Assembly (NCBI GenBank): GCA_015179045.1
Contig: WHUZ01000028.1
Span: 496,001 to 560,000, forward strand
Source of the DNA: Kalaharituber pfeilii
Lineage: Eukaryota; Ascomycota; Pezizomycetes; Pezizales; Pezizaceae
Length of the DNA: 64,000 bases
Direction of reading: 5' to 3'
Shown here: positions 10,527-22,298 of the stretch, in pieces
How positions within the stretch are numbered: position 1 is the stretch's first letter
How the letters are laid out: each line of letters opens with the position of its first letter
Position numbers and translations under genes: made by a program
Notes under the pieces: model-generated
What the model was told of the DNA's origin: nothing
Seen by the model: the letters and a program-made list of their open reading frames with translations, nothing else
Database searches by the model: none

Positions 10527-10649
10527 GTTCTATGCTTGTGACAACATTGTGTACTGCGTGAACCAGCACAGCCAGTTGTACCGACCGATTACGGGCCTGG
10601 ACCATGTGCTGGTGCGCGTGTGCTTGCCACTGCGTCAGTAACTGACCAC

Positions 10650-10708
10650 ATTTTTTTTTTTTTAATTAATATCATTACTCTCTTGCCGCCCCTGTGGGCT
10701 ATGGCGAG
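10650..10708 (-). mobile_element. Type 1 micro-retroinsertion (59 bp)
   Basis: Perfect duplication AACTGACCAC (10640-10649, 10709-10718). The minus-strand body begins exactly CTCGCCATAGCCC and ends in poly(A). Confidence 0.85.
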
Positions 10709-10966
10709 AACTGACCACCAGTGACATATGCAATTTAGGCAATACCACTACTTTGCGAATTTTTTTTTTATTTTTTTTTTTTTTAATATCATTTATCTTG
10801 GGAAATGAAACTAATACAGTGCTACACCACTTTCGAGACTTCGATTACAAACTCAATAGATACTCTTGCAACTACACTTTACCGGCTGTTGAGTCCATCA
10901 GTGACATTACTATTTAGGCAATTTTGAATATTTTGTTTCACACCAGACCAAGAAATATGAGACGGT

Positions 10967-11992
10967 TTTTTTTTTTTTTTTTATATCACGTGACCCCGCA
11001 TGCAGCTGTTCGCCAAGGCAGGGCCCCTGGGTCTAAACCCTCAAAGCCCGGAGGCAGCCTTACCTAACTACCCCTCCGCCGCCATCTCTACAAACGGAAA
11101 ACTCAACCCCTCCCCGCCCCACCTCCCCGAGGCACTAAAATAACTACAACTTTCCTCCACCGCCACCTTCGAACAAACGAAAAATCGCCCCCTCCCCCTA
11201 CACCTTCAACGAACCAAAAAAACTCTCCCAGCACATCCACCGCCTCCCCGTTCTCCTGCTCTGCCGTCCACTTCTTCTCGTCAATATCCTCCCACCTTCC
11301 CCATTTTTATATCCACGGCAGAAACTTCCCGCCTAAAACCCCAAGCCTCAACCCTGTCCTAATTACATGTATTTCCCGCTGTTTCCATTTGTCTTGCGGG
11401 AGGGAAAGCGGCCAGCAATCTTCCTCACCCCCTTCCCCTTTCGGCCTCATACCGGCACGCCCTCAACCATCTTCCTCCGAGCCTAACCCTGTCGACATCC
11501 TGCTGGTCCTCCAGAAAAACTACTACCGAGCTCGTCTTCTTTCCTTCCCCAACCAGTAAGTCTTTCCTTCTCAACCAGCGAACCCCAATAATCTTCCTCA
11601 GGTCCTTGTTGTCCTCACCCAGCCATCGTTGCACCTTCCCTAAGTCCCTTCTCAACGCGACCCATGTACAACGATGCCGACCCTGACCTTCGGTTTTGGC
11701 TTCGGCTCCGGACTCCCCACAGAGGGAGGTGCCCTCTTCTTCCCCTTCGCTGCGGCGCGGAACGCTTCCTCCTGGCTCCGCAGCGGCTGTCTCTTCGGAG
11801 GCGGTGGTGGAGATGGTGGTGCTGGTGGTGCCACCTGTGGCTTTGGTGGTGGTGGCGGTGATGGAGATGGTGGAGCTGGTGGTGCCACCTGTGGCTCTGG
11901 TGGTGGTGGTGGCTGTGTCTGCGGCTCCTTCGCATGTGGCGCTGGTGGTGGCGGCGGGCCTTCGCCCAGGCGAGGTGCCTTCCGCTTCCTTA
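10967..11992 (-). mobile_element. 5'-truncated ORF1-only element with type 2 tail
   Basis: ATATGAGACGGT flanks it (10955-10966, 11993-12004). The minus strand encodes a Pro/His/Gly-biased middle and the RRM-like end: LGKVQRWLGEDNKDL, GVRWLRRKD, KTSSVVVFLED, VRLGGRWLRACRYE (11425-11655), with a frame change near 11655. The 3' end has the GGGTTTAGACCC hairpin, the type 2 stem and poly(A). No ORF2. A close relative starts at 63612. Confidence 0.8.
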
Positions 11993-12004
11993 ATATGAGA
12001 CGGT

Positions 12005-12470
12005 GGATGTGTTCAGAAACATAGGTATATCAGCAGCAAAATGGAAAATGACAATATTGGGCATGAGGTGGTTATTGCCAGTGGCACTAATGGCTCGCAA
12101 CTTGTATCCAGGGTTTATGATTTAGGGGAAAAAAAAGTAGGAAAAAAGTATGTATGCATGATGGAAAAGAATCAAAATTTATGACAGTGAAAACTTCATT
12201 TTGGTGTACAAATGCTTTCATATACCAAACGCAAACAGGATTTATTCGCGAAAGGACCGGTACGCTCGTGAACGGCCCGGTCCTCTCGAGACTTCAGTCC
12301 CCTCGTGAGTGGACCGGCCCGTTCGCGAGCGGACTGGGGTCGCGAGCGGATCAGATGAGTCCCTTCCCTGGGGAGATCGAGGGCTTTGATATAGGCCCAC
12401 TGATGCTCGCCATGCCAACAGGCCATATGTGAGTAATGACAAAAAAAAAAAAAAAAATAACAAAGTGGCC
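12005..12470. other. Low-complexity and inverted-repeat stretch
   Basis: Around 12245-12350 several GGACCGG and CGCGA(A/G)-type inverted repeats occur (for example CGCTCGTGAACGGCCCGGTC against GACCGGCCCGTTCGCGAGCG with changes). A decayed plus-strand type 1 tail ends in poly(A) at about 12440-12456. Confidence 0.4.
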
Positions 12471-12784
12471 CATAATTAGCTTCGTACCTCTGTGACTACA
12501 GCGTCACCCGCGATCCAATGTATTGTGTGGTACGGGTTCTACAAAAAGGTTCTTTATACGTGTGAGCATTGACTACCCTAGCATGTATTTCAATTGCAGC
12601 TGGTGCGATATATTCCGATGAGCGCATACAATGTCACATGGTTGAACCGAGGAAGAGAGAATTAATTGCATGATGAGTGAAGTTAGCTACATACAGGATC
12701 TACTACAGCATATATCTTCCGTTGGCCTATCATTCGCCCTGAAACAAGAATTAAGACAAGGTACATCGACTACCCACCAGTTCA

Positions 12785-14023
12785 CTATCTCCGAGCGATA
12801 AAAGAAAATAATTCATTGGCTGACTTTTCTCTGCGCAACACAATGTAAGTTTCTTCAGGACATGCCGAAAGAAACTGCCCCTGGAAATCTACAGGCTCGA
12901 TGTATTGCCCTCCCTGGTGATCTTCATGAAGCCAAAACATCTCTTTGCTGCCACATGTCTCGCTTAACTTGAGAGCCGCGGCACTCCTATTTTGTGCAGC
13001 GCGATCATCTGTGCTAAGGTATACAGTTGGGTAGCTTGCCCGGAAAGACACCATCTCGTTTGAATGTTTTTCAAGTGTGAAAGTCATCATGCCTGGTATC
13101 CGAACTGAGTTGGCCACTGCCCTGCCATTCGAAAAATCGATGAACCTCTTGTGTTGTTCCGATTTGAGGACAAAGCATGGACCACACTTTTCATGCTCTG
13201 TCTGCAGCACCTGCAGTCTCCTCTCCAAACTTTTTTTCTCGTTTTCGATCTTGTTCTTGTTTTGCCCGTATTGTAGATTCATATTCCTGAGATTCAACGC
13301 CAGTTGGGTTTTCTCACCTTCGGCCTTTTGCTTATACTCCTGCTGCATTTGATCCATTTCCTTGAGCTTCGACTCCAATTGCATCCTGTCACCTTCTCCC
13401 TTCTCCTTATAGTCTAAATATTCTTGTTGCACTTTGTTCAAGTCCAGCTCCAATTGCTTTTTCTCCTCTTTGTGTCTCAGTTTGTTCTCTTCCAACTCTT
13501 GCTCCATGCCCTTGATTCGTGTCTCAAGTTGATTAATAATTGTTTGCTTCATTTGCATTGAATCCTCCAAGTGCTTTATGATCGTTTGCTTTGTTTGCAC
13601 TGAATCTGCGGCGATGGCAAGCTTTGTACTGAGTCCTTCCAGAGTAACTTTATCCTCACTTTGCTCTAGGTGTTGTTGCTCCTCAATGCAGCCTGGAGTT
13701 ACTGTGTATTCACTGGATGCATAGTGAGAGGTATCCGGAGTGAATAGTTGATCGCGATGCTGGGGGAGCGAGATGTTATTGCGATAGGGTTTCCTGGCCT
13801 ATGTATTTATTATCATTAGCAGGAGTAGTTTGGAAATTACGAAAATATTATCTACCGCATTGACAAGTTTTGCAAATATGAGTTGTGATTGAAATTTGTC
13901 TTCATTCACCACATTGCAGAACCATTCCCACAAGCCATCCAGCGTCTCGTCGGTAAGGAACTCATCGCTCCCTGTCAGGTCGCGATCACGCTGTTGCTGG
14001 GCTGGCACTCGGGTTTGCGCCAT
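12785..14023 (-). CDS. Coiled-coil / beta-trefoil family protein, copy B (intact)
   Basis: Exon 1 is 14023-13856 (56 codons, MAQTRVPAQQQ...), the intron 13855-13799 (57 nt, GTAGAT...CTAATGATAA...ACATAG), exon 2 13798-12785; 393 residues. The ATG used by A, C and D three codons upstream is ACG here, so translation should start at MAQ. Order: N-terminal domain with LWEWFCNVVNEDKFQSQLIF; linker; 14-residue QTKQTIIKHLEDS-type repeats; one 50-residue coiled-coil block; then a domain of about 125 residues with FVLKSEQHKRFIDF, TVYLSTDDRA, EMFWLHEDHQGGQYIE, QFLSACPEETYIVLR and ELFSFIAR. The spacing of F(V/L)L, YLS and FLSA motifs suggests a beta-trefoil of the fascin-like kind; this is inference. No signal peptide or membrane segment. 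Function unknown. The 3' flank 12480-12780 matches those of C and D. Confidence 0.7.
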
Positions 14024-14700
14024 GCTGTCCGTGCGTGAAATCTGTGGATGATGGTAGGCTATATGAAGATGTGCTTTGATTGAGGAACATGTACGGAAAA
14101 GAATGGAATTGCGCTTTCCTCAACTTAAATGCACGTAAATAATATTCTGTCAATCAATATCCTGAACGTCAGGCCTCCCGCCAAGACCATATCTGGAAAC
14201 CGCAATCGCTTGGCAGGAAGTATCGCCATAGCCCACAGGGCGGTAAGCGATAAATGATATAAAAAAAAAAAAAAAAAAAAAAAAAATTGGCAGGAAGTAC
14301 CCAGCCCAAACAAAATGTAGATATTTACTTACTAGTATGGACAGCGTTGACGGTTATTATTTTTATTATTATTATTATTATTACTATTTTTTTTTTTGCG
14401 TTACCAGATTTTCATGTGACATAAACAAATATTATTTGCTCAGCTGCAGATTGCGAGAAATTCAATAATAACAATGCATATAAATAGATTGAATAATTGT
14501 GGAGGAAAGCTGGAGATGGTCCTAGTTTCGCCACGGCATATATGTAGGTAGTAAGGAGAAACATATACCGGAATGAAAAAGAGTACATAAAGGGAACGTG
14601 AGAGGAAAAAAATTGATTAAAAACAACTACATATGAGGCATGCCTAAAATGCAGAATTCTAGGATGCATTCCGAAAGTACCTGTCTGCTGTAGTCTTTCG
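14024..14700 (-). promoter_or_regulatory. Conserved 5' flank of copy B
   Basis: It matches the flanks of C, D and E: the AGGCCTCCCGCCAAGACCA block, an ATT trinucleotide run (14357-14383), CAGCTGCAGATTGCGAG and GGAGGAAAGCTGGAGATGGT near 14500. The type 1 micro-insertion at 14223 lies inside it. The conservation over about 650 bp marks the unit of duplication rather than a defined promoter. Confidence 0.5.
14223..14286 (+). mobile_element. Type 1 micro-retroinsertion (64 bp)
   Basis: Perfect 13-bp duplication TTGGCAGGAAGTA (14210-14222, 14287-14299). The body starts TCGCCATAGCCC at the first base after the duplication and ends in about 25 A. Confidence 0.88.
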
Positions 14701-14911
14701 AGGAAACAAATATATTAGACCGCTGATACTAGGATGTTGAACGTAAGAATATACTAACATTTCTATTTAGTCACCATATGTATTCTTCGGAAACGAGAGT
14801 TTGGTATTTCTGAAAAGGGCTTAATTTTTCTATGATGCACAGTGCAATGGTGGCTTGTGATTGATGGATCGGACAGGGGGGATAGAGAAATTACACGTTG
14901 AAGTTCACAAA

Positions 14912-15085
14912 GGAGGGGTTGTCACTCACTTACTGGGAATGGCTACAAGAAAGTACCACTACTAACTCAGGCGCTTTTACCTTGGCCCCTTCATTCATTG
15001 GGCAATTGGCTGGTAGTCTCCAGTACCAACGTAATGCCTGTTACCAGTCAAATTCGACAGGTACTCTTATGCCATGCGGTCTAGA
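14912..15085 (+). repeat. Terminal fragment of the 15613-18418 pogo family
   Basis: Starting AGGGGTTGTC, about 170 bp resemble the reverse complement of the right end of the neighbouring transposon (18258-18421), including TTACCAGTCAAATT and GGCTGGTAGTCTCC. No partner end or transposase is present, so it is a fragment or a decayed MITE. Confidence 0.6.
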
Positions 15086-15145
15086 TTTGGCGACATCCCG
15101 GCTCGAACTTTGGGGTGGAGGAGCTCTAGAAATGATGCCTTTTCT

Positions 15146-15510
15146 GCTAGTTTGATTGGTGAATTTATTGAGATAAGAAAGCGGCAAAGGAGTTCACGAT
15201 ACGTGTTTCGGAAAAGCCCTCTGGTTTAGCTCGCTTTGTTGGAACCATCATCTCAAATGGTATTCGTTGCTATAATTCTGTGGCGTTTACTAGCTGATGT
15301 GAAAGTGGAACTGATGCATGTGACTTCCGAAAATAGTGAAGCAACATGGATGTGGTTGTTGCACAGCTTTTGACGTGCCGAGTCTTGAAACAATACAACA
15401 CATATAAAATTTCGTGCTCATGGTATTTTTCGCCGCAAAATCATACATCTTTCATACAGGTAACTATGATGATACAGTAAGAGTTCAAAACAGTATACTG
15501 ATTTTTAACT

Positions 15511-15512
<2 letters not shown>
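15146..15512. other. Stretch without recognisable gene
   Basis: No ORF of note and no repeat boundary recognised. Confidence 0.35.
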
Positions 15513-15555
<43 letters not shown>

Positions 15556-15590
15556 CATTAATCGCATGCCGCCCTAGGGGCTATGGCGAT
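15513..15590 (-). mobile_element. Type 1 micro-retroinsertion
   Basis: A T run of about 42 is followed on the plus strand by the reverse complement of the hairpin. The outer pair is A-T (ATCGC/GCGAT), with the inner GCCC/GGGC intact. No convincing target duplication was found. Confidence 0.65.
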
Positions 15591-15739
15591 GTTTAGTTAC
15601 ATGAATATAGTAGGGGTTGTCGACGAACAACTGGGAATGGCTACCAGAAGGTACCAGCGAAAATACGCCAGCCAAACTAGGCAGGTGTCGTGAGGCACCC
15701 CTTTTACCCTTGTGAAATTTATTAGTAAGTACTATGAAT

Positions 15740-16340
15740 TACCACAAATATGCCTCTACACAACAAGACTCACGCGTATCAACTTTACCATGCCCCGTCT
15801 AAGTCGAAGAGCTGTAATACAAGAAGAGCTCAGAAGCGAAGCAATGTAAAAGCTATCATGATGCTTATGATTTTTAATTGACGCATGATGAACCTATAAA
15901 GAGGATATGTATGCATTATTTGTGTTTGTAGATGCATCTCAATGTTGACGTGATCGGGATGTGAATACGCGGGTGATGCATATGGTACGAAATAATGTGG
16001 GTGTATGCAGCAAAGGAGGCTACTAACTGAGCACTACTGTAGATGACTGGCTTACTAACCACGACGTGCTTACTAACCACTGAAAATCGGCATGGTTCCG
16101 GTTCACTTTTCGTACAATTATCTACATAAATACCACTCTATACCCATGCAAATACCTATGCTTCTTAATTTCCTGCAACTATATCCACACTGCTTTTATT
16201 TTTCGGCCTCTTCGCTGTTTTTCTGCTTGGCTTACCGCTGGCTAACTCTGTGTTGGTGATAGGTGCGGATGCGGACCCAGGTTTCTCGGCACCATCGATG
16301 CGAGGGGGTATTTTCAACACAACCACAAGGGAGCGAGGCT
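15740..16340. other. Non-coding left arm of the decayed transposon
   Basis: No supported ORF between the left inverted repeat and the end of the transposase. AT-rich. Confidence 0.4.
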
Positions 16341-16348
16341 CAGAAGGC

Positions 16349-18092
16349 TTAGAAGATGAAGCTGGTAGCTATTAAAATTAGTAGAGATTTATTAATTAAA
16401 GAGATGTGGAAAAATACTTCTGAGTTCCTAGTGGTTGTTTCACCTGAATCCGGCACATCAACCACTGGAGAGTTATCTAAAGAAATACCTGCTAGCCGGA
16501 GCCGGAGGAGTTCTGCACCTGTGATTGCCCTTGCAGTGGTAATAACCTTTCGTCCCTTATTGTTTTTTTCCTTTGATCGCCTATCCAATGCTATCTCCAA
16601 GTCACGAGTACGTTCCTTGTCCAGAATACTATGAGTGAGAGACTGCTCAGCCGCAGAGCTGAGCTTTTGGATTAGAAGTGGTATTTCTGGTGCTGCTGGG
16701 TTTTCTTTATGAAGATGAAGAGCATAAAGAGTGGTTTGTCGGACTGCGCGAGAATTGGATGGGGTAGGAGGTATAGTCTTCCGGGGATTAGAAAGCATAA
16801 ATTTTGGGCTATGGACTGTCACAGCTCTGAGTGGGTTACTCCTGTTTGTAGGTTGCGGAAGCTTGCTTAAGACTACTCGATAGTTGATTGGCCATATACC
16901 ACTGCTGGCAAATGCTGACTTGATATTTTTGGGAGTATAAGTAAGTTGACGAGCTTCTCGAAGAATGCTATATAGTGTCAGCTATTGATTCTAATTTAAA
17001 TCAACCTTGAGGCTAGTCTAACATACGGTAGAAAGTTTCTCTTGCTAATAGCTTCACGTCCAGTTCGCATAGCCTGTTCTACACCACGAGCGTAATAATG
17101 CTGAAGGGGTCTAAAGAGTCCAACGTCTAATGGCTGCAAGAGATGTGTGGTATGAGGTTGGAGGCAAAATACAATAATATCATGCTGTATACAATAATGC
17201 AGAAAGTTCCAACTAAAGTGAGAGTTGTGACCATCAACGATAAGAAGTCGATATTGACGTGGAAGTGTTCGGAAAGAGGTGTGCGGTTCAAAACATAACC
17301 GAAGATAGTCTGCACTCAGGATTTGATTCGTCCACCCTTTATCTGAATATGCGAAAACAGTATCCGAATCTTTTTCATTCAGATACTCATACCATGCATC
17401 TTGATGTGATTTTCCCTTATAAATAATCATGGGTGGTAGTAAAAATCCATCTGCAGCAACCATTTCTAGTAATGTAATAATCTCACGATTTCCGTCTTTC
17501 ATCATAGGTGGACTTTTCCTCCCTCGCCTACAAATAACTTTCACTCGGGGTGACTTTCCCATCAATAAGCCCTTTTCATCCATATTATAGATATATTGTG
17601 GTGAAAGTTGGTAATCATCAATGACTTTCTGTAGCTTTCGAAGGGCATCCTTAATAACCATAGGATAGGAGGATAAATCCGTTGTTTTTTGACTTGAGAA
17701 CTGAACTTAGTAGTCAATTCGGGATTTCGGTCTAGAAATCGGGAAATCCAATGTTTTCCCGGATTTTTGTCACATTCTCGAGCTCGAAGAATTGTTCGTG
17801 CCATTTCTCGTACCATATCTACCCGAAGCGGTAATCCCTGATTATCTAACCGTATACACCACTCCTTAATTACTTTCTCCTCTGCTGGTGTTAATAGCTG
17901 TATATCCTCATTCGCTTGTCTTCGACTTTTTGCACCACCATTGATTCTTGCTCTTAATGTTGGATATGGTATCCCATAGTTATCTGCAGCAGCTCTAATA
18001 CTCTCTTCCTGTCCTAGGCGGTAGGCTTGTATTGCTTTTGCAATACTACATTCTCGCTGATCATCTTTCTGACGTTATTTGACTCTACCCAT
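16349..18092 (-). pseudogene. pogo/Fot1-family transposase pseudogene
   Basis: Start MGRVK at 18092 is followed by TAA at codon 6. The frame then reads a normal psq helix-turn-helix (ECSIAKAIQAYRLGQEESI) and a CENP-B-type domain (NPGKHWISRFLDRNPELTTK). A frameshift lies near 17680. The DDE core (16996-17661) keeps all three acidic residues: IYNMDEKG, LLIVDGHNSH, THLLQPLDVGLF. In-frame stops near 16985-17005 separate it from the C-terminal part (ILREARQLTYTPKNIKSAF, then 16822-16349). At least three lesions make it non-functional. Confidence 0.85.
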
Positions 18093-18464
18093 GATTGACT
18101 GCTGGTGATAGAGAAGTCCGAGTTTTGCCAGAATTCTATATTATTTTTCATCTACGGTTTCTAATGCACTGGTTAACCCCTCTCATGATCTCTCAGAAAA
18201 AGCAACTTTTGGTTGGTTCGTTAGCATGTCTTGGTTCGTTAGTGCGTCACCTACAGTACTTACCAGAAGAGCCCACTACCAGTCAAATTTGACTGGTAAC
18301 AGGCGTTACGTTGGTACCGGAGACTACCAGCCAACAGACCAATGAACGAAGGGGCCAAGGCACTAAAAGCGCCTCAGTTAGTAGTGGTAGCCATTCCCAG
18401 TTGTTCGTCGACAACCCCTAGTGATAAAATAACGTAAAATAAAGTAGGAAAAGAGAAAAAGCCG

Positions 18465-18645
18465 TCCTATTCCTCCCCTGCCCATTCCAAGATTTCCGCC
18501 AAATTTGTGTCCTTGTCCGTCTGTCTTATCACGTCTGCTCCTCTTGTGGTCTTCCTATTCCAGGCCGAACAGCCGCTCTTTATGTGATCCCAGTTCTCCG
18601 GTGCCTCGCCGCACCACCTGCACTCCGGAGATGTGGCGATTTTTA
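18465..18645 (-). pseudogene. LINE ORF2 C-terminal zinc-knuckle fragment
   Basis: The minus strand reads CRWCGEAPENWDHIKSGC, a CX2C...HX4C knuckle like those at 2710, 39480 and 56820, then a stop near 18468. The sequence differs clearly from the other LINE copies, so it is a separate lineage. No tail. Confidence 0.6.
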
Positions 18646-18649
18646 ACTA

Positions 18650-19400
18650 AAGAATATTGGCCAGCTACGCTGGCAAGAAACTTGAAAGCATTATAAATTG
18701 ATATAGAATTGGTTGTCATATTGATAAATTGCTAATGTAGTATATACAAGAATCTTGAAGTGTAGTATGAGGATTAAGGGTCTCAAAGCATAGTATGAGT
18801 CTCGAAGTCTTGATATTGCGGAATGTCTCTGTCCAGTCACTTTCAACGGAATGTCTCTGTCCAGTCACTTTCTGACTGGACAGAAGCCGGGATAAGTGAC
18901 ACTAAACTATATATATATCTAAAGCAACCGCTAAGCTACTAGTACGTACAGCCCAGGTCCACATCCCATGCCTACATCGATCCACTTATTCCAAGGTCCT
19001 GCGTGAGTGTAGAACAATAACATCCTGAGTGTGACTGTCTGCATCATCGTACTCTGGTATCTCTTCAGCTAGCTCCAGCGCTTCAGCCACCTTTTTACGT
19101 GAGTGCAGTACGATAATATCCTGAGTATGATTGTCAGCAAGATTATCGCGCTCTTGAATAGCTCGACGCTTAGCTAATTGTACTTCAGCCACCTCAGCCC
19201 CAGTAGGCCCACGAGCTGAATTAATGCGTTTTGGATTACGTGAGGTTGGTGTACCAGCTGCTGTTCGAAACTGTGTCCGAAAGCTTGGTTCTGGAGAAGG
19301 TAAAATAGTAGTTGGAAACGGGATGACTCCGGACAGGTACTTTTTACCTGTCCGCTCAGGGACAGGTAGAGGTAAGCGGATCGCCAGTGGCGGGCGCTAA
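18650..19400 (-). other. Possible transposase C-terminal remnant in otherwise empty sequence
   Basis: The minus-strand ORF ending near 18986 reads EVAEVQLAKRRAIQERDNLA, with two HTQD(I/V)IVLHSR repeats about 36 residues apart. A lysine/arginine-rich helical tail after a TSRNPKRIN segment resembles the C-terminal tails of pogo transposases, but no catalytic part is present. At 18827-18880 the segment GGAATGTCTCTGTCCAGTCA is repeated. Confidence 0.3.
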
Positions 19401-19908
19401 TATGCAGAGTTTTCAAGGGTGGCGAGCTCGCATGTACCCGAGTACAACTTCATGTATATCGAAGATATTGGTTGCTACCCACTCACAGCTTTTCTCTTTC
19501 GCCTCTGCTGTCGCGGAATCATTTACTAGTTACCACTTGATAGCCAGGACGTGTGGTATTTTAACAAAGCCAATTGCCACTACCTCCGAAGTTGGCCATA
19601 CATCCATTAAGTCTACCAGTAATACAGACCATTTATTATGTACTTGTGTTGTTGCTGCGTCCTACTATAGTAAATGGCTGAATAATAAGTAAAAAAAAGC
19701 TGTTACCGCAATTTTGTAAATACTTGGCTGAAGAGCTTTAACAGTATATAAGGCTCTTGAAAACTGTTCTGGAATATATTTTCTGCTTATTCAATAGCTT
19801 GCCATGCCCACTCTCACTCAGCATTACCTAACATTTAGGATTACTTATCATCTCGGTCTTATTCTTCTTAGCAATACCTATCTCCTATGCATCAGCGACA
19901 ACCACTTC

Positions 19909-20341
19909 TTTTTTTTTTTTTTTTTTTTTATATCAATACTCGCGTGCCGCCCAACGGGCTATGGCGAGGGTCTTATATTAGCTAAAAGCAAAAAACAATC
20001 GAACTCAACTAAGTACAAGTGATGCCTTCGGTGACTCTCAGTAATGCGGGAGTAGATATGTCCCAGTACCTATTTCCGTCCCCTGTCCCACTCGTACTGG
20101 TCCACTCTCAACCAACGTCCCCCAAGCCTCACTTTTTCCACCTCGGTCGTCTTCTCCAGATAAAGCACCACCGAACTGGTCTTCTTCCCCTCTTCAACCA
20201 GTTTTGTCTTTGACCTCAGCCAGCGGATCCCTAGCGTCTTCCCTATTTTGTTGCTCGATTCCAACCACTTTCTCACCTTACCCAAATCCTTCCTTAAGGC
20301 GATTCCATGTACGACGATGCCCTGTGCGGGGGTGGAGGCAT
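19909..20341 (-). mobile_element. 5'-truncated ORF1-only element, type 1 tail
   Basis: CCACTTC repeats at 19902-19908 and 20342-20348, inside the 5' end of the host element. The minus strand encodes the RRM-like C-terminus (GIVVHGIALRKDLGKVRKWL, TSSVVLYLEK, VRLGGRWLRVDQYE), a stop near 20068, about 100 nt of UTR and the hairpin (CTCGCCATAGCCC near 19967). Confidence 0.8.
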
Positions 20342-20571
20342 CCACTTCGACAGGACGAGCGCTCGGAAGCCACTCTGCAACCACAGCGTCCCCCCCAGCG
20401 AAACCTACATAGATCGAAAGCTCTCAGTGCGCTGAGTCTTTAGATCTAATTTTTATTCCAAAAAACCCAACTCCTCAAGTTTCCCCCTTGGGGGTTAAGT
20501 TTTGAGGAAATTTTCAGCTCCTTACTCTGTTGCCAGCACACCACCATCCCTGACTTCTTGGCATTCCCACC

Positions 20572-22142
20572 ATGGATCCGACCAATAGATTCATGGCATT
20601 GGGCAGCCCAGCACCAAAAAACATGCCCGTAGGTGCCAAAACAACTCTGGCCAAGAGTACCCGTCTCGAGGCCCCACTGTACTCGGGGGTAGGGGAAAAT
20701 ACTCAGAAGCGCTATGCATGCATAATGTGCGCCACCTGACCGGGGTTCAAAAGTGAAGTAGGTTGACTTTTTGTCGAAAAGTCTTCAGAACAATTGTATG
20801 GGTTTTACACACAAAAATACGACACACGTAATTTTAACTGCATACAAGTCAATAAATTGTTGCATAATTATCACCCAACAGCCATAACAGCAAAGCTAAT
20901 CTGGCGCACTTCTAACTAATGATAGCACCTGTTCTTTTGTTATTTTATCCCACTCTTCCTGAGGTTTTCCACCTTGTTTGTGCATTCATCTCGTACAATA
21001 ATAAATTCTGACATGCTGAACTTGAGTAGTTTCTCGATTGTGAATCTCATGACTGAACTTTTCATTTTGATATTGTATGCAGGCTTCAGCAGGTGATTCG
21101 AGGCTGTGACTGGGAAATGGAGTTCTGTAAGTTGGTTAAAAAACAAAGAATTAAAGCGTGTTACTCTGTAAAGCGTGTAGGAAACTACAGAACATACATG
21201 TAGAATAACGAGTATTACATAACCAACAGATCAACTCTATCCTTGCAACTATCCCTGTCACATTGTATGCGCTTCTGAAGACTTACCCTTACCGCCGAGT
21301 ACAAGTCTATCGCAGATCGGCTCGGCGGAGTCAATATGTCCGATATGCTTGATGCCGTGGGGGATGTCATCGACCACATACATGCTTGCATAAAAGACCA
21401 GAAGACCAGACCAAACTTTGAACCAACAGACAGGTTCCTGTGTGAAATCAGGAGTGTGCATCGCGTCATTGCTGCTCTTGCACTAGCGGTGAAGACGGAA
21501 TCATGCACAGAAATACACAATATGCACCTGAGGAAACCCTCAAAGGAAGGGGAATCACAAATTGACCCGGAGAAACCACCAAAGCTGTCATATGCAGCAG
21601 TTGTCTCCCAGAACATCCCGCCAAGTACACCCCCGGAAGGGGACAATTCTGACCGACCTCCGGTGGCACCACCCAAAAGCCGAACAAAGTCCACTGCTTT
21701 CCAGTCCAAAAAAGTGAAAGGGGGACAGAGTACCAGTCCCCCCAAGCAGAAAATGTCCAAGAAACCATCTCCAGCACCATCTCCGAAGCCAATCCCAAAG
21801 GAAAGGACACTCCCGCAATCCGGTCGTGCGATCGTAGTACATGGAATTGCGGTGACAAAGAAACTCGGGAAAGTAAGAGATTGGATGGAGAATGCGAACT
21901 CATGGATGGGAAAGATTGTTGCGGCAAGATGGTTGGTGAAGAAAGAGAGAAGGGAGGGAAAGAAGGCTAGCTCGGTTGTCATCTACCTGGAGGGGGAGGT
22001 GGAATCGGATAGCCAAACACCAGCGAAGGTAAGGTTGTCAGGCAAGTGGTACGATTCGTGCCTGTATGACTGGGATAGAAATTCAAAGGTGGACAGAAAG
22101 GGGAAGGGGAGGGAGGTGGAGGAAATGGACTTGACGGCATAG
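20572..22142 (+). pseudogene. ORF1-like protein, second subfamily, split by a MITE
   Basis: Codons from ATG 20572 (MDPTNRFMALGSPAPK...) run to 20681 and continue in frame at 21302 after the MITE. The uninterrupted product would be roughly 315 residues. The N-terminal half (NMSDMLDAVGDVIDHIHACI, RPNFEPTDRFL) differs from the 36477 subfamily. The middle is Pro/Ser/Lys rich, and the end is the same RRM-like fold: RAIVVHGIAVTKKLGKVRDW, ARWLVKKERREGKKASSVV, KVRLSGKWYDSCLYDW. As in known fungal LINE ORF1 proteins it would bind element RNA, but the zinc knuckles usually found after this region are missing. Confidence 0.65.
20682..21299. mobile_element. TA-flanked MITE (618 bp)
   Basis: Inverted ends CTCGG(G/C)GGTA(G/A)GGG extend with mismatches for about 45 bp (AGAAGCGC and AATGTG are shared). 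TA lies at 20680-20681 and 21300-21301. Removing it restores the reading frame of the surrounding ORF1, which defines both ends. No transposase; presumably mobilised by a pogo/Tc1-type enzyme. Confidence 0.8.
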
Positions 22143-22298
22143 CGGGTTGTCTCATGGGTTTTATTTCCTCTATTCCCTTTTGAATGTCGGTGTATATAGT
22201 GAGTTGTTGTTTGTTTTTAGGTGCCTGTCTCCGGGCCATAAGGACCTCGGTCCAGGGACCCTGCCATGGCGAACAGCTGCAAGCGGGGTTATGTGAAA

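Larger units (their letters stand above)
15613..18418 (-). mobile_element. pogo/Fot1-like DNA transposon, decayed
   Basis: Inverted repeats of at least 33 bp begin GGGGTTGTCGACGAACAACT at both ends. TA is duplicated at 15611-15612 and 18419-18420. Length is 2806 bp. The transposase inside is on the minus strand and broken. Confidence 0.88.

Noticed and set aside
11652..12024. Gly-rich or Pro-rich proteins on either strand
   Set aside because: They are other-frame readings of the repetitive middle of ORF1; the minus-strand frame ending at 11425 carries the conserved motifs.
16980..17006. 24-nt intron in the decayed pogo transposase
   Set aside because: GT...AG borders exist but 24 nt is too short for a spliceosomal intron, and other lesions are present; simple decay explains the stops better.
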